Source: Bondarzewia mesenterica
Lineage: Eukaryota; Basidiomycota; Agaricomycetes; Russulales; Bondarzewiaceae
Assembly: GCA_004802705.1 (NCBI GenBank)
Contig: SGPL01000088.1
Coordinates: 1-64,000, forward strand
Length of the DNA stretch: 64,000 nt
Direction of reading: 5' to 3'
A program made the translations under genes and the position numbers. The notes beneath the pieces were generated by a model that worked only from the letters and a program-made list of their open reading frames with translations, did no database searches and was not told the origin of the DNA. Of the stretch, positions 40,071 to 50,934 are shown in pieces. The stretch's first letter is position 1, and every line of letters starts with the position of its first letter.

Positions 40071-40382
40071 TCAAATAAAGTACGCGCCTTCCCGAGGCGC
40101 AGTGTCGTCCGGTGCGATATAGACATGGACGCGCGGCTCGAAGTCGCGGTCGCTATTGCCGTCAGCGGCCATGTAACCGTCGTAGACGTGGGCGCGAGGT
40201 TTGAGGATCTATGCCCTCGCGATGAACAATACCAACAGCGCCCAAGAAAAAAATAGCCAGATGCCATGATGGTAAGCGAAGAAAGGGGAGTATAAAAGAC
40301 AGAGTACGACGGAAGGTACGAAAGGGGCGACGAATAGAAAGAGCGGGCCCAACGGATTTTTTGACGCGGCGACTTGCAGCAT
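40071..40382 (-). CDS. Candidate 57-residue two-helix membrane protein, with an in-frame extension after TAG
   Basis: A minus-strand frame starts with ATG at 40382 and stops at TAG 40209..40211. It encodes 57 residues with two strongly hydrophobic segments (LFLFVAPFVPSVVLCLLY and GIWLFFSWALLVLFIA) separated by FFAYHHG. The same frame stays open after the TAG for 45 more codons of quite different, hydrophilic sequence (HVYDGYMAADGNSDRDFEPR) and stops at 40071..40073. No acceptable intron removes the TAG; the only GT..AG pair would be 24 nt. I do not recognise the family. It may be a real small gene, a readthrough gene or a relic. Confidence 0.35.
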
Positions 40383-40982
40383 TTTGCCCTGCGCGGAAAC
40401 AGATCACGGACTCCCCGTCATTGGTCAACCGTAGCCGTGATTTCCGGAGGAAGTCCAGAGTTGGAAGTTGCGACTCCGCCGCGTAGAGACGATGAACAAT
40501 TCTGCATCATACCCTTTCTTTATTGTGGCAGACATACCGGTTCAAAATTTCAGAGTTCCCGCTCAAATCTATGGCTGTTATTGGCGTTCTTTGACTTTTG
40601 ATGTGATTTGAACGCCGCACCATGGCGACACGCCCCAGTGTCTCCCGCGACCTAAGTAATGATATATCGACGGGCTTGTTCTCAAGACGCTGTCTACCCG
40701 GAAGTTATTTCTCAATGCTCTGAATATACGGCATGATTCCATTTCCAAGCTCTGCTTCCTGGCTCGGGACCAGTGATCAATGCGGCTATTGAATAGTATG
40801 TTCTGTCCAATAGTATCACTCGCTATGAAGAGACTGAGAATCAAAGCGGCCGGTACCGACCGCCGATAGCTACCGGCCAGGATGCTTTGTGAATATATCA
40901 AACCACACAGGTTATCTGCTCCAGTGAACTTCTCATTCCAACGCTGGAATATAAGAATGGCAACCTCTAGGCAAACAAGATC
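40383..40982. other. Upstream region of the DUF6533-like gene
   Basis: No gene recognised. It lies between the start of the small minus-strand frame and the start of the plus-strand gene, so it could serve both. Confidence 0.4.
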
Positions 40983-42683
40983 ATGGATTCCACCCACGTA
41001 GCTGCAATTGTCAACTCCTTGAAGCACACACAAATAGTATATGTAAGTGCGTTGCGCTCTCGTTTCAACTGATTCCAATTGACGATTCATATTTTAGTAT
41101 TTCGATGGTACGTCTTTGATTCTAGTCATCGCCGCCCTCTATAGAATCTGACCCATTAAAGTTCTGGCCATTTCATTGCTGGTGCGTCGTCAACCAGTCG
41201 GTTTGAATCATTCTGGAATGCCAATAGCCCACCCCCCATCTTCTGCTAGGTTTATGACTACATCCTAACCCTGCACGCTGAAGTCACGTTGATATGGGCA
41301 GCCGATTGGAATTTGACCAAGGCCTTTTTCTTCCTCACCCGGTACCCTGTATTTGTGGATACTGTCATGGCTTTATATCGTGAGCACTTGATCGCTACAC
41401 CTGGATGGTATCTGCGTCTTACTTTCTGTTGCAGACGACTTGGGAAAAGGATTATCGATCCGAATGTGTGATATGTTATATAGAATCATTGGTTGTAAGT
41501 ATCGATCATACCTACTTTGTAGAACCTTGACTATATACGTGCTTCGCCAGGGATGTTTTTATGCGGTATCAGCATCGCTGAGGGTACGTTACACACCTTT
41601 TTTTTCTAGCTCTTCCGTTTGATGATGGAGCCATTGTAAAGTCATCTTAATCATTCGTACATGGGCTATCTGGGGCCGAGATAACAGAATCGGTATTGGC
41701 CTATGTGTAACACAGACCGCACTCTTGATATTCAGCAGTATCTGTTTGAACGACTTCCTAAATTCCTTGATATGTGAGTCATCCAACATTCAGTTTTCCA
41801 TGACTGATCTGGGCCTCGCCACAGACATACCTATCCAAACGCTTTCTCCGGTTCTGAGAGGCTGTTTCATAGTCTCCGGGAGTAATATCTTGTTCGTCAA
41901 TTTTGCCCTGCTGATGACTTTTGAAACTAGCAAGTCCCATTTTCAACTACCGTTATTCTCCTCACCTGATTCGCATCACAGTCATATTGGCATTGACCCT
42001 GGTCAAGGGAATCCCGCAATGTACGTGAACCTAGTGTCTTTCTCCTGCTTCTATAACGAAGATCCTTCGTTAGACCGACAGTCAAACTCTCCGTTGATCA
42101 TTTCGCTTTACAGAGATGGTGAGTTCTATCTCTCCTATTAATTGTGTCTTTAAAGTGAATTCGTGTCTCTCAGGGATCATGTATTATATATATCTCTTTG
42201 GTATTCTTATATGTTTCTTGCGCATTCACTCTGGGCCGCTGACACTTAGAATCAGTCCTTTCCGTCATCAACGTGACCGTTCTTCTGACGGCTCCCGTAA
42301 GTGCCTGAGTGTGTGAATATTTCTTATGAGACTCACCTTTTCTGTTTACAGCGCGAATATGCCAATCTATTGTCCTTGTGTGCCTCACTTTCCTTTGTGA
42401 TCAATATGGTCAACACCTGATTGTGAGATTTAGGCTCCAGCGCGTCTTGCATTCCGTGTTATCTTCTCGCATTTTGCTGCATCTCCGGCAGGCTGCGAAT
42501 CAGAGTATTGTTTACGTTAGCGGCATGCCCGACAGCCTTCCAACCGTGGGTCAGGTCAGCAATATCGCTTTCGGAGCAGGGCGATCGGGTACAAGAACTA
42601 TGTTCAGCGTTGACGATGGTATATGGGTCTCAGGTGAAAATGCTATTGAGACACACCATGGTGACGGGATCGATATGCCTTGA
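40983..42683 (+). CDS. DUF6533-type multi-helix membrane protein
   Basis: Fourteen exons (40983..41042, 41098..41107, 41162..41181, 41250..41379, 41435..41494, 41551..41583, 41642..41773, 41825..41929, 41982..42020, 42074..42118, 42174..42200, 42250..42296, 42352..42377, 42434..42683) give 327 residues in one frame. VYDYILTLHAEVTLIWAADW and LTKAFFFLTRYPVFVD are the N-terminal DUF6533 signature, in which a conserved Trp follows the first helix. SPLIISLYRDGIMYYIYLF and LQRVLHSVLSSRILLHLR are typical of the family's C-terminal half. About seven hydrophobic segments are present. The family is large in mushroom-forming fungi and has no known function. Exons 2 and 3 are 10 and 20 nt. The intron at 41930 uses a GC donor (gcaagt). 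Confidence 0.85.
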
Positions 42684-43411
42684 GCCCGAGGCACATGCCC
42701 TGATGCACGCACTGGTCACTTACTGTTCGATGACCCAGGACGCTGGACGTCTGGACAGTCACGACGGTCCAAGATGGTGGTGTCATATTTCGTTCCTACG
42801 ATGAGCTGACGAGGTATCCTTTACCTGAGCTATGATGTAGCGTAGCACGTTTCATATCCAACTAAATAATCAGGATCTGGTCTGGAGAGGAGACGCGCGC
42901 GAGTCGGCCGTTTCAATTACAAGTATACTTAAGAACCCTTGGGAGCAGCGGCCCGTGCATGAGTGCTAATGAAGGTCGATTCTATATGTAAATCAAACGG
43001 GTCCCTTAGCTAGCTTGAGTACTATCAATTGCTTGCTTCTCGAGCTTCGTATTAGTCCGAGACAACTCGAGAGACATACCTTATAGATTCCACCCATGCT
43101 CTTCGAAGTAGGTGGTCTGTCACGAAGCTGTAGCGAATATCATCTTGCTCGAGAACACAAAGGCAACTGCAGGATGCGGTGAGTAAGAAAGAGTAAGTCA
43201 TACATAGGCGCGGAACGGACCCCGGATAACCCCGAGCCGTACGCGTTGGTGTTGTTGACAATGACATGGACACCCTGCCGAGGGGATCCACACATCGGAG
43301 GCCTCCTTTCCTTCCTTTCCTCTCTCCCATCGTTTTTCCTCCACTCGCTCACCGTCACCTCTATTTTTTTCTCCTTTTCTACAGGTTTCTTCGCTGGTAC
43401 ATGCAATTCTA
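42684..43411. other. Upstream region of KEI1
   Basis: No gene recognised. A C/T-rich run near 43300-43385, immediately before the KEI1 start, resembles a fungal core promoter. Confidence 0.45.
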
Positions 43412-44737
43412 ATGAAGCTCACTCTACGACAAGAATGGAGGCTCCGACCGCTCGCGTCCTTCCTTGGCTTTCTCGATCTCAAAACCGGTGTCGTCGTCGC
43501 CTTACTTTTTGCAGTATGTGTCCATAATATAATCACCTCAATCAATATCAATTCTACAGAACTCTTTTAATTGACGACTATATAGTTACTAAATAAGGTG
43601 GCTGGTGTGTACGGGTTGATTGCGTTGTTGACGGGTGCCGGCGGGTCTGCCGCTCAGCTCAGTCAGTACATCTACTCTGTTTTCGGGCTCATATGCCTTG
43701 CATGGGGCCTCAAAGCCGTAGAAGACGTACGTATTGATATCCTATTACGAATCTCGTCGGCTCATCCCGTCCTTTCCCATCGGCTGTGCAGGAGGATCCC
43801 AAACGCACGCTCTACTTCGCTCACTACTTCTTTGCCGACCACATCGTGTCCACTGCTTGGACAATATTCTTTGCAGTCCATTGGTGGGTATACACACCGC
43901 ACGACGGACGTCGCATCGCCAATTCTCCTGCACAGCAGGCCCTCATCGACGGCTACATCGGCCAACACCAGAACGTGACCGAAGCTGAGCGCATCATAGC
44001 CGCAGAAGATATATGGGGCAGGGAGAAGGGCGTCGCTGCGACTATCATCATCTTGGGTTGGCTTTCCAAGGTGCGTGCCCTCGATCTTACACGCCCGCAC
44101 TCCAACGAGCTCCTGCCCTTCCTTCGGTTATCAAATCAATTCCCGTCCAAAAACCATCATCGCGTTCACTCTCGCACGCTCCGTTCATATCGACCAGTTC
44201 TACTTAGCCGCCCTCCTCTACTCCTTCGCCCACCATCTACGCCGGGGCACATACCGCTCGCTCCCCCTTTCCCGCTCCACTGTCCTTTCTTCCTTAGCCT
44301 ACACAGCCGCACGCCCTGAGCCTGACGATGACTCGTTCGACGAAGAAACCGATGCGTTTTACTCGCCCGCGTCTGCTACCACTCCCCTTCCGCTATACGC
44401 CCATCACCAGCAAAATCACGGTCGCCGGCCAGGCTCGAATGGCAGCTTCGCAGATTTTGTCGGCGCGCCCACCTCCACCGAAGCGGCAGCGCGGGAGCTT
44501 ACTCGGTCGTGGTGCGAATGGGAACGGGCATGGGTTCGGTGGGGCTGGGGGAGCGGCGAGTGGGAGTGGGGGGGAGTGAGGGCGACGATGAGGTCGTGTT
44601 CGACGAGGAGGAGGCAGGATCCGTGTCCGGTCGAAGTGGGTCGGGGGGAGAAAGACCGCGTGTCGCTCATGGACGGAAAAGCACCGGGTAGCGCGAGGGG
44701 CGGGACGGGGAATGGTGTGAGTCGCATGAGAGGGTAG
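43412..44737 (+). CDS. KEI1: Inositolphosphorylceramide synthase regulatory subunit Kei1
   Basis: Exons 43412..43513, 43586..43726, 43792..44070 and 44198 onward are supported. The N-terminus reads FLGFLDLKTGVVVALLFALL, then VAGVYGLIALLTGAG and SQYIYSVFGLICLAWGLK, matching Kei1. FADHIVSTAWTIFFAVHWW and TIIILGWLSK give further membrane segments (four in all), followed by a cytosolic tail. Kei1 is a Golgi protein needed for Aur1 activity in complex-sphingolipid synthesis. The C-terminal frame is uncertain: after about 44500 the running frame becomes Trp/Arg-rich and ends at 44737. Another frame gives the more plausible DDEVVFDEEEAGS and ends at 44691. Either an intron or a base miscount in a G-rich run would reconcile them. 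Confidence 0.85.
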
Positions 44738-45013
44738 GATGACGTCTCGACATTGGTTATATAGGCTCGAACGGTGGTCGTGCCATTGTTGGTGTAGTAT
44801 TTAATTACATCGTAGCTCCTTCCCAAGCTTCCGCGGAGCGAGGACGTAGAGCGTAGAGTGTCTTCTGGTGAAAGGTGTGCTTGTGCTCAATGTCTAATAT
44901 ACCTATAGTTCTACTGAGAGTGGTGGTGGTCTCTTCGATGGATGCTAGCCATTTATCTATACACTCCTTGCAATCTCCCATCTTTTCTTTCCAGCCACTC
45001 CAATCCTCCAGTG

Positions 45014-46313
45014 TCAATCTTGCTTCCTTTCACGCTCATCGTCCTGTTTCAATTTGGGCTGAATGATCGCCTTTTCGACATCCGCGCTGGCCATCGTGAG
45101 CACTCCGTCATCCCGCAACGCCGCCGCCCTCCCCGTGCGCAACGCGCGCTCCGTCATCGTCACGCTCGTCGTATCGTCAGCTGGTGTGTCGATGGGGTTC
45201 ATCTCGGCTGCGGCAGCCGCCTGAGCCCGTTTACGAGCGCGAGGATTAAGGATGGCGGCCGCGAGGAGGACGAGGCCGTCCAACACCTGTCAGCAACGGG
45301 CCGTGAGACTGTGAACAGTGGTGTAATCAGGAGATGTGTACGTACGATGACGAGGGAGTACGCGACGCCCGCGATCACGTCGAATTTGGGCTTGAAGACG
45401 AGCGAGAGGTCCGAGAAGATCCCGCCGAGGAGGTCGATGGACATGAACGTGATGGAGATGCCGATCACGGCACGGTGCTTGTGTATCTCGAGATACTGCG
45501 GCCTTTGCAGACGGCGTGCCGGAGGAGTAACCGTATTATATTAACATTTAGCTGGACATGTAGACGGGGGAGAGTGAAGCGGAAATAGAAATACAGGAGC
45601 GCGAGGGAGAGCATGACGGAGCTGAAGATGCCGAAGAATTGGACGCCGCGTCTTCCGGATTCCTCGCCTCTCTCGTATGGCGGCTGCAATTGCGGGAATG
45701 TTCAGAGTTGAACTCGTAGAGACCATAAGAAGGGAAAGAGGACGCACGCGAACGGCGTAGACGAAGCCCACTTGCATCGCGGCGTTCACGATAAGTATGG
45801 CTATGATCATGAGGATGCATTTGCGCGTCGAATGACCGCCACCGTAGTGCATGCACTGTAATAACGCGCGAAAAAAAACATCAATTCTTGACTGTTGAAC
45901 GGAGTGGGCGTGAGGGACGGACCTGGCCCCATGATAGTAGGGACAAGAAGCCGAAAAGCTGCGGCTGGAGTATGAGCGGGATGTTGAGGTTTTGTACGAT
46001 TGAATAAATTGCGAGGGGTATAGATGAGAGGGACCATGTAAGGCTGTGAACGGAAGATTGTAGTCATCATATTATTGGCGGGTGGAAGACGCGAGGGTGA
46101 CTGATTTCCAGAGACGCACACGAGCCAGTGTGAGAGTCCCTCGGTTGACTTTGTTCGCCAGCTTTTCCATAATTGCGGGATCATTTGACCTGACCAGCAA
46201 ACTGTACCTGCGATGATGGTAAAGGGGTTAGTGAACATTTTGACAAGTTAGCATGAACGCAACGCCGTACCCATGGTGCCCAACACATTTTCTGCGACAC
46301 GATTGACGGGCAT
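45014..46313 (-). CDS. PQ-loop repeat membrane protein
   Basis: Seven exons (46271..46313, 46120..46207, 45923..46043, 45748..45855, 45558..45683, 45346..45495, 45014..45286) give 302 residues. The first PQ motif is WSGQMIPQLWKSWRTKSTEG, near residue 20. The second repeat reads EIHKHRAVIGISITFMSIDL, followed by GGIFSDLSLVF. About seven membrane helices are present, with a hydrophilic tail of about 80 residues. PQ-loop proteins include lysosomal/vacuolar amino-acid exporters and KDEL-receptor relatives. This subtype resembles fungal members of unknown cargo. The donor before the sixth exon is weak (gtccag at 45557), and other joins there are possible. Confidence 0.8.
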
Positions 46314-46983
46314 GTTCGTTGATTTAAACCAAGGGTATACCAGCAGCTGTACTCTACGCACACAGAGATCTGGTGCAGCGAATGAAAGACTTTTGTGAGA
46401 GTACTCGACTCAAGAGAACGTCTGGAAAGCAAAGGGAACAGCAACACAAATTCCCAGAATCAGAGCACACCAAACGTGCATATAGAATAGGCGTCGAGAT
46501 GACTTATAAAGGCGGGCGTTTGGAAGATTTGGAAGAAAAAGAAGACTGAAATACGTGCTGGAAAACATAAATGGTTCGAGGGATGCTGACTTAGATTTAC
46601 GTCTTTTTGGCCGGGGCGACTCATCCGGTTCCGCACCCGGAGATCCGTGTGTTCTTGCCGGTGCATTATCCAGAGCAGGGAATGGTTCGGAGTTGGACCG
46701 GCACCCTTTCTATTACCAATTTCACGTTCGAATCGCGTTCAGTAAACCACGCAGATACGCGCTGCGAAGGATCGGGGCGACAAATCAAACGATGAGATGA
46801 GCATTTGACATTGCACAGGACATAAAAGCAAGCACGCGTTCTGAAAAGGTGGGGGTACTTTACATGATACAAATAACACATTCAAGTCGCACGCCGCGAG
46901 CTCGTGGGGGCAAACCAGGCCCGCATGCGAAGGTATACGGCACAGGATCCGGTCGGCGCAGGGGTGGTACGTGAATTCAGCGT
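46314..46983. other. Intergenic, no gene recognised
   Basis: Lies upstream of the PQ-loop gene and downstream of the TMEM14 gene, both on the minus strand. Short frames only. Confidence 0.45.
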
Positions 46984-47486
46984 TCAGTTTCCGCGCAGGT
47001 TGTACACAGTCCTGCCGTAGTAAGCGCCAGTCGCGGCTGACGTGACTGTCAGCATAGCGGGGATGGGGCCCTTGGCGAAGCGCGGAAGTGAAGAGAGCAG
47101 AAGGAGGGCCGAAGCGCCTGCGTGTGGAAAATAGAGCGTCAGCTTATCATGGATCCATGACGTTGGGGGAGTGTGAAGGTTGGTGAAACGAACCTAGCGC
47201 GACCTCGAGCCCGTTCGCAGTGTTTTTGCGGATGCTGTCGGCGCTGTAGAGGTACAAGGCGCCCACGCTATCGTAAAAGGTCGAAGATGATGTGAATGAA
47301 GAGCCAGCGCTGTTGATGTGCACTCACCCCACGCCAGCGACTATGGATGGAATAGACCTCGTGCGGACGAAACCAGTGATACCACCAACGATGCACAGAG
47401 TGCCCATCACGTATGCGGGGTAAGCAGACTAAATGACAACTAACGATGAGCGCACTGTCTTCCTCCAGACATATCAGACGCACCAT
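46984..47486 (-). CDS. TMEM14-family small membrane protein
   Basis: Exons 47484..47486, 47328..47428, 47194..47267 and 46984..47117 give 103 residues. The first coding exon is the start codon alone. The protein reads YPAYVMGTLCIVGGITGFVR, GVGALYLYSADSIRKNTANG, ALLLLSSLPRFAKGPIPA and GAYYGRTVYNLRGN, the standard TMEM14/UPF0136 pattern of four short helices. Human TMEM14C acts in mitochondrial porphyrin transport during heme synthesis. Fungal members are small membrane proteins of unclear role. The frame is intact. Confidence 0.92.
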
Positions 47487-47752
47487 AGGTATTCAGTAAG
47501 TGCGGGTGAAGATGAGGTGGGTTTCCTGCGTGGGTGGGAAAGAGATGATGGGTGAGTGAAAGTCGTGCGTACGAATAAATAAGATTGTTGTTCACAGGCA
47601 AAGATGAGCCTCGGCAGCCCTGGATCCTGGGGATCCGGGGTAACTCACGTGCGGCTGACTCTGCTGCGGTTACGAAAACTCATTGCTTCCGGCGGTTGTA
47701 CACCTAACCCCAGCCTAACCCTAACGGAATTCTTGTTGTTTCTCCTTCATTC
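47487..47752. promoter_or_regulatory. Divergent promoter with telomere-like elements, TMEM14 (-) / methyltransferase (+)
   Basis: The 266-bp gap contains CCTAACCC at 47703..47710 and CCTAACCCTAAC at 47714..47725, the complement of fungal telomere repeat units. They end 27 bp before the plus-strand start codon, so they may be transcribed. Telobox-like sites are bound by Tbf1/Myb-type factors in other organisms; a role here is inference. Confidence 0.5.
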
Positions 47753-48849
47753 ATGGCCTCGGACGTATTGCCACAGAAAAACGAAGAGTATGGGACAAAA
47801 GAGTATTGGTGCGTCGCCAAAAAATGCTGTTCTGATTTTTCTCGAATATACGTGCTCAAAATACCTTCCAGGGATCAGCGGTACACCCAGTGAGCTCTCC
47901 GCCGTCTCGTATGAACGTCAAAAGAACTGTGCGCCCCTCCAAGAGAGTCGGACGGCGCATCATTTGACTGGTTCAAAAAATATGACGAAGTCGCTCCTTT
48001 CATCCGGGAAGCCATCCCAGACAAAAACGCGCGCATCCTGATGTTAGGGTGCGGGAACTCGACATTATCTGAGGATGTGAGCTACTGTCCAACTGTCCAT
48101 CCAACAGCATACGGTTACTAGTACAATGCTGACGGAAATCCTTACCAGATGTACGATGACGGGTACAAAAACATCACGAACATTGATGTTCGTGAAATTC
48201 GACTCGTGCATCGTTCTGCCTCGATGTTAACCTCGCATCGCAGTATTCGAATGTCGTGATCGAGCAGATGAAACGAAAACATCAAACTACCCGACCAGAG
48301 ATGGAGTGTATGAAATCTCCTCCATATTCTGTCCGTATGTGAGCGGATCGTTGACTAGATTTGTAGGGCTCGAGATGGACATCCGCGACCTCAAATTTGA
48401 GGACGCGTCTTTTGACGTCGCCATCGATAAAGGTGATTCTGCACTCCTGCGCGCACCACGGCATGGCGCTCAACCTGTTTCCGTGAATAGGGACAATGGA
48501 CGCGATGATGACGGCCAAAGGAGACGTCTGGGTGATTAGATCTGAAGTTTCTCCGACAAGGCTTCCGCGACTTATAACTTTGCAGGACCCTCCTCAGCAA
48601 GTGATCGATGATTGTACAAAGGAGGTCGACGAAGTGCTCCGGTATGATCGTCTTATTTTTACGTCCCTCACTGCTTGACACGCTAATCGTTTCGTTAGTG
48701 TCCTTCGCAAAGACGAGGGATTATTTCTATATCTCACTTTCGGTCAACCACATTTTCGCCGCAGGTTTTTGATAAGAGACGATACAACACTGGAGATCAA
48801 ACGCATAGGAGAAGCATTTCATTATTACTTCTACATTGTTAGGACTTGA
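47753..48849 (+). CDS. Class I SAM-dependent methyltransferase, EEF1AKMT4/METTL13-like
   Basis: Nine exons (47753..47808, 47872..47889, 47944..48076, 48149..48187, 48244..48307, 48367..48432, 48491..48531, 48586..48641, 48699..48849) give 207 residues. EEYGTKEYWDQRYTQ begins the fold. ILMLGCGNSTLSEDMYDDGY is the SAM-binding motif I in the form used by the METTL13 N-terminal/EEF1AKMT4 group. NIDYSNVVIEQM, FDVAIDKGTMDAMM and LFLYLTFGQPHFRRRFL match the same group. Members methylate a Lys of translation elongation factor 1A. Substrate assignment rests on family resemblance. Its 3' end faces NDUFAF7 with only 100 bp between stops. Confidence 0.88.
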
Positions 48850-48949
48850 ATTCGCATCGCACACGATGACCAATGCTTTTTCGATCCATGATGTATCCTC
48901 ATTGTCAATGCCACGAGCTCTGAGTCGAGTAAAGCAAGGGAAAGTATGT

Positions 48950-50696
48950 TCAAAACAAAAATTTGACATTCTTGTAGAAATCCAACATCGGGTTTTCCCC
49001 GTTCCTCAACTTCGTCTTGCTCAAATCCGCATACGTCTCCAAGAACTCCGCATGCGTGAACACGCTCGATTTGCGCTCTCCCACTGGCAACCCACTGGAA
49101 CTCGCTACGCCATCCACCGGCGGTCTCCGATTTCGCGGCTGATACGACGAGAAAAAGCCAGCCCCGGCAGACAGTGAGGACGCGCTCGTCGCTAGCGGCG
49201 AGAGGCGCGTATCTGCAGGCGTGAGATCTGCCGGGGTCAACGGCTGCGCGAGGACGTGCTCATACATGTCCCGCAACCGCTCAAAGCGCGTCGGGAAGAA
49301 GATGTCGAAATACCCCTGCCGCACGAACAGCGTGCTGCAGGGGATCGTCGTGTTCTTGTACCGCGTCTGCACGACGGGCGCGTTCATCCCCGGAATGGTG
49401 TCCGGTAGGGAGCTGAAGTCAGAGAGGAGAAGCCGGTGCCGCGGGAAGTGCGTGCGGAGCGTGCGCAAGAGGCTGAGCATACGCGTGGGGATGTATTCGG
49501 GTGTAGAGAGATTGGGCGCGAAGGGGAGGTTGGTGTAGAAAGAGCGCATGGTGCGGGATTTGAGGAGTGAGGGAAGAGGTGGTGGGTGACCTAGACGGCG
49601 TCGAAGTGCGAGGAAGGAAGATATTAGTGGATCGGTGACTCGCGTGTAGTACATTCCGAAATCGCCTGTGCCGTCAATTGTGATGAGTGCTTGGTAGGGC
49701 TCGAGCGTGCGGTAGTCGTAGCGAATCATGTCGTGTGCGAAGTTATCCTGGAACGGTCGCTCTATGAGATACGTCAACATTAGAAGAAGTAAATGCAGAC
49801 TCACTATGACTTCCATTGCGATGAAGAAACAGGGCGACGGTTCGCGCTTGTTCCAATGAAAGATGCTTTTATGTGTGACGTTCACACATGGATGAATAGG
49901 GGACAGTTTCTCCTTTTGCACCTTTGCAAGCCTGCCACTAATCTCGACAATATTGTACTTAGTCCGTTCATACACTTCCGGATACTCTTCCAGAATGTAG
50001 TCCAAAATATCGAGCGCAAGCGTCCCGTTCCCGGCACCAATCTCATAGATCACGAGGTCCTCGTATGGGAAATATTTAAGGAGGTACTCCGAAACAATGC
50101 ATTGGGCAATGGCCTGGCCGTAATATGGCTACTGGTGGACAAATACTCGGGGTTAGCTGCAATCCTCACGTTCACAAGACTTGCACAAAATGAATGACCT
50201 TAAACAGCTCTGTCGGCGTATGCCAAATTTGTCTTCCAGGACCCCCTTGCTCGTCAAACCCGTACGCCGCATACTTCTTCGCGACCTCATCCTGAAAATG
50301 TGCAGAGTCCTGTATCGAATTGAACTCGATAGGATCCTCGGCCGCGGACGTGAAGATGGTCGCCTGCTTGGGAAAGTAGCCGTAATGGGGGTTGTAGAGA
50401 GAATCCTCGATGAAATCGCGCACGAGCATTTTCACACGCGTCGGTCGAGTCGTAGAGCGTTCAAGCTCGTTCGCGGTGACACGGGTATAGCTGACATACT
50501 CAGGGTCGGGGAATTCGTCAAAGAAGATCTCGGGGTTATAGTTTATTTTTTCTTTGTTTTTGTGCGGTTCCTTTCTGTGTGGGTCGAGGATGCGTGGGGT
50601 GGTGGAGAGTGATCGGGAAGTTAGGACGGTGCTGGAGAATCGGAAGTGTCGAGATAAATGTCTTCGTGCACAGGCCGGCAGAATCAAGCAGCTCAT
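48950..50696 (-). CDS. NDUFAF7: NDUFAF7/MidA-type protein arginine methyltransferase, mitochondrial complex I assembly
   Basis: Exons 50199..50696, 49805..50128 and 48950..49747 give 539 residues. The N-terminus is rich in Arg, Ser and Leu without acids (CARRHLSRHFRFSST), as in a mitochondrial presequence. VRDFIEDSLYNPHYGYF is the entry motif of the DUF185 fold. LVIYEIGAGNGTLALDILDY is the SAM-binding site, followed by FFIAMEVIDNFAHD. Human NDUFAF7 dimethylates an Arg of NDUFS2 early in complex I assembly. The protein is longer than the human one because of extra C-terminal sequence, including a Ser/Pro stretch. The frame is intact. Confidence 0.92.
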
Positions 50697-50934
50697 GAAG
50701 CGCACACAGCACCAACCTGGGGCGCGTTGTCAAGAAAGTCACAAGGTCGAAGTTTGAGACTGATAAAGGGTTTCGAGAGGTCGAGAGGACGAGTCGATGA
50801 GTATGGGTGAGGGCCGAAGGCTGCACAAGAAACGTGAATGCAAGGCAAAAGGTTGTACGTAAGCACCATTACTTTTCGATATCTCAAGTCATCTCGATTT
50901 CGGAACGGACGATCACTTCTACTGACTTGCAGAG
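50697..50934. promoter_or_regulatory. Divergent promoter, NDUFAF7 (-) / MMS19 (+)
   Basis: 238 bp between start codons. A candidate acceptor just before the MMS19 ATG (ag at 50931-50932) suggests an untranslated first exon with an intron, or an upstream in-frame start I did not find. Confidence 0.45.

Noticed and set aside
47753..50696. Methyltransferase gene cluster for a secondary metabolite
   Set aside because: Both neighbours belong to conserved housekeeping families (eEF1A-type and NDUFAF7), with no synthase, transporter or regulator nearby.
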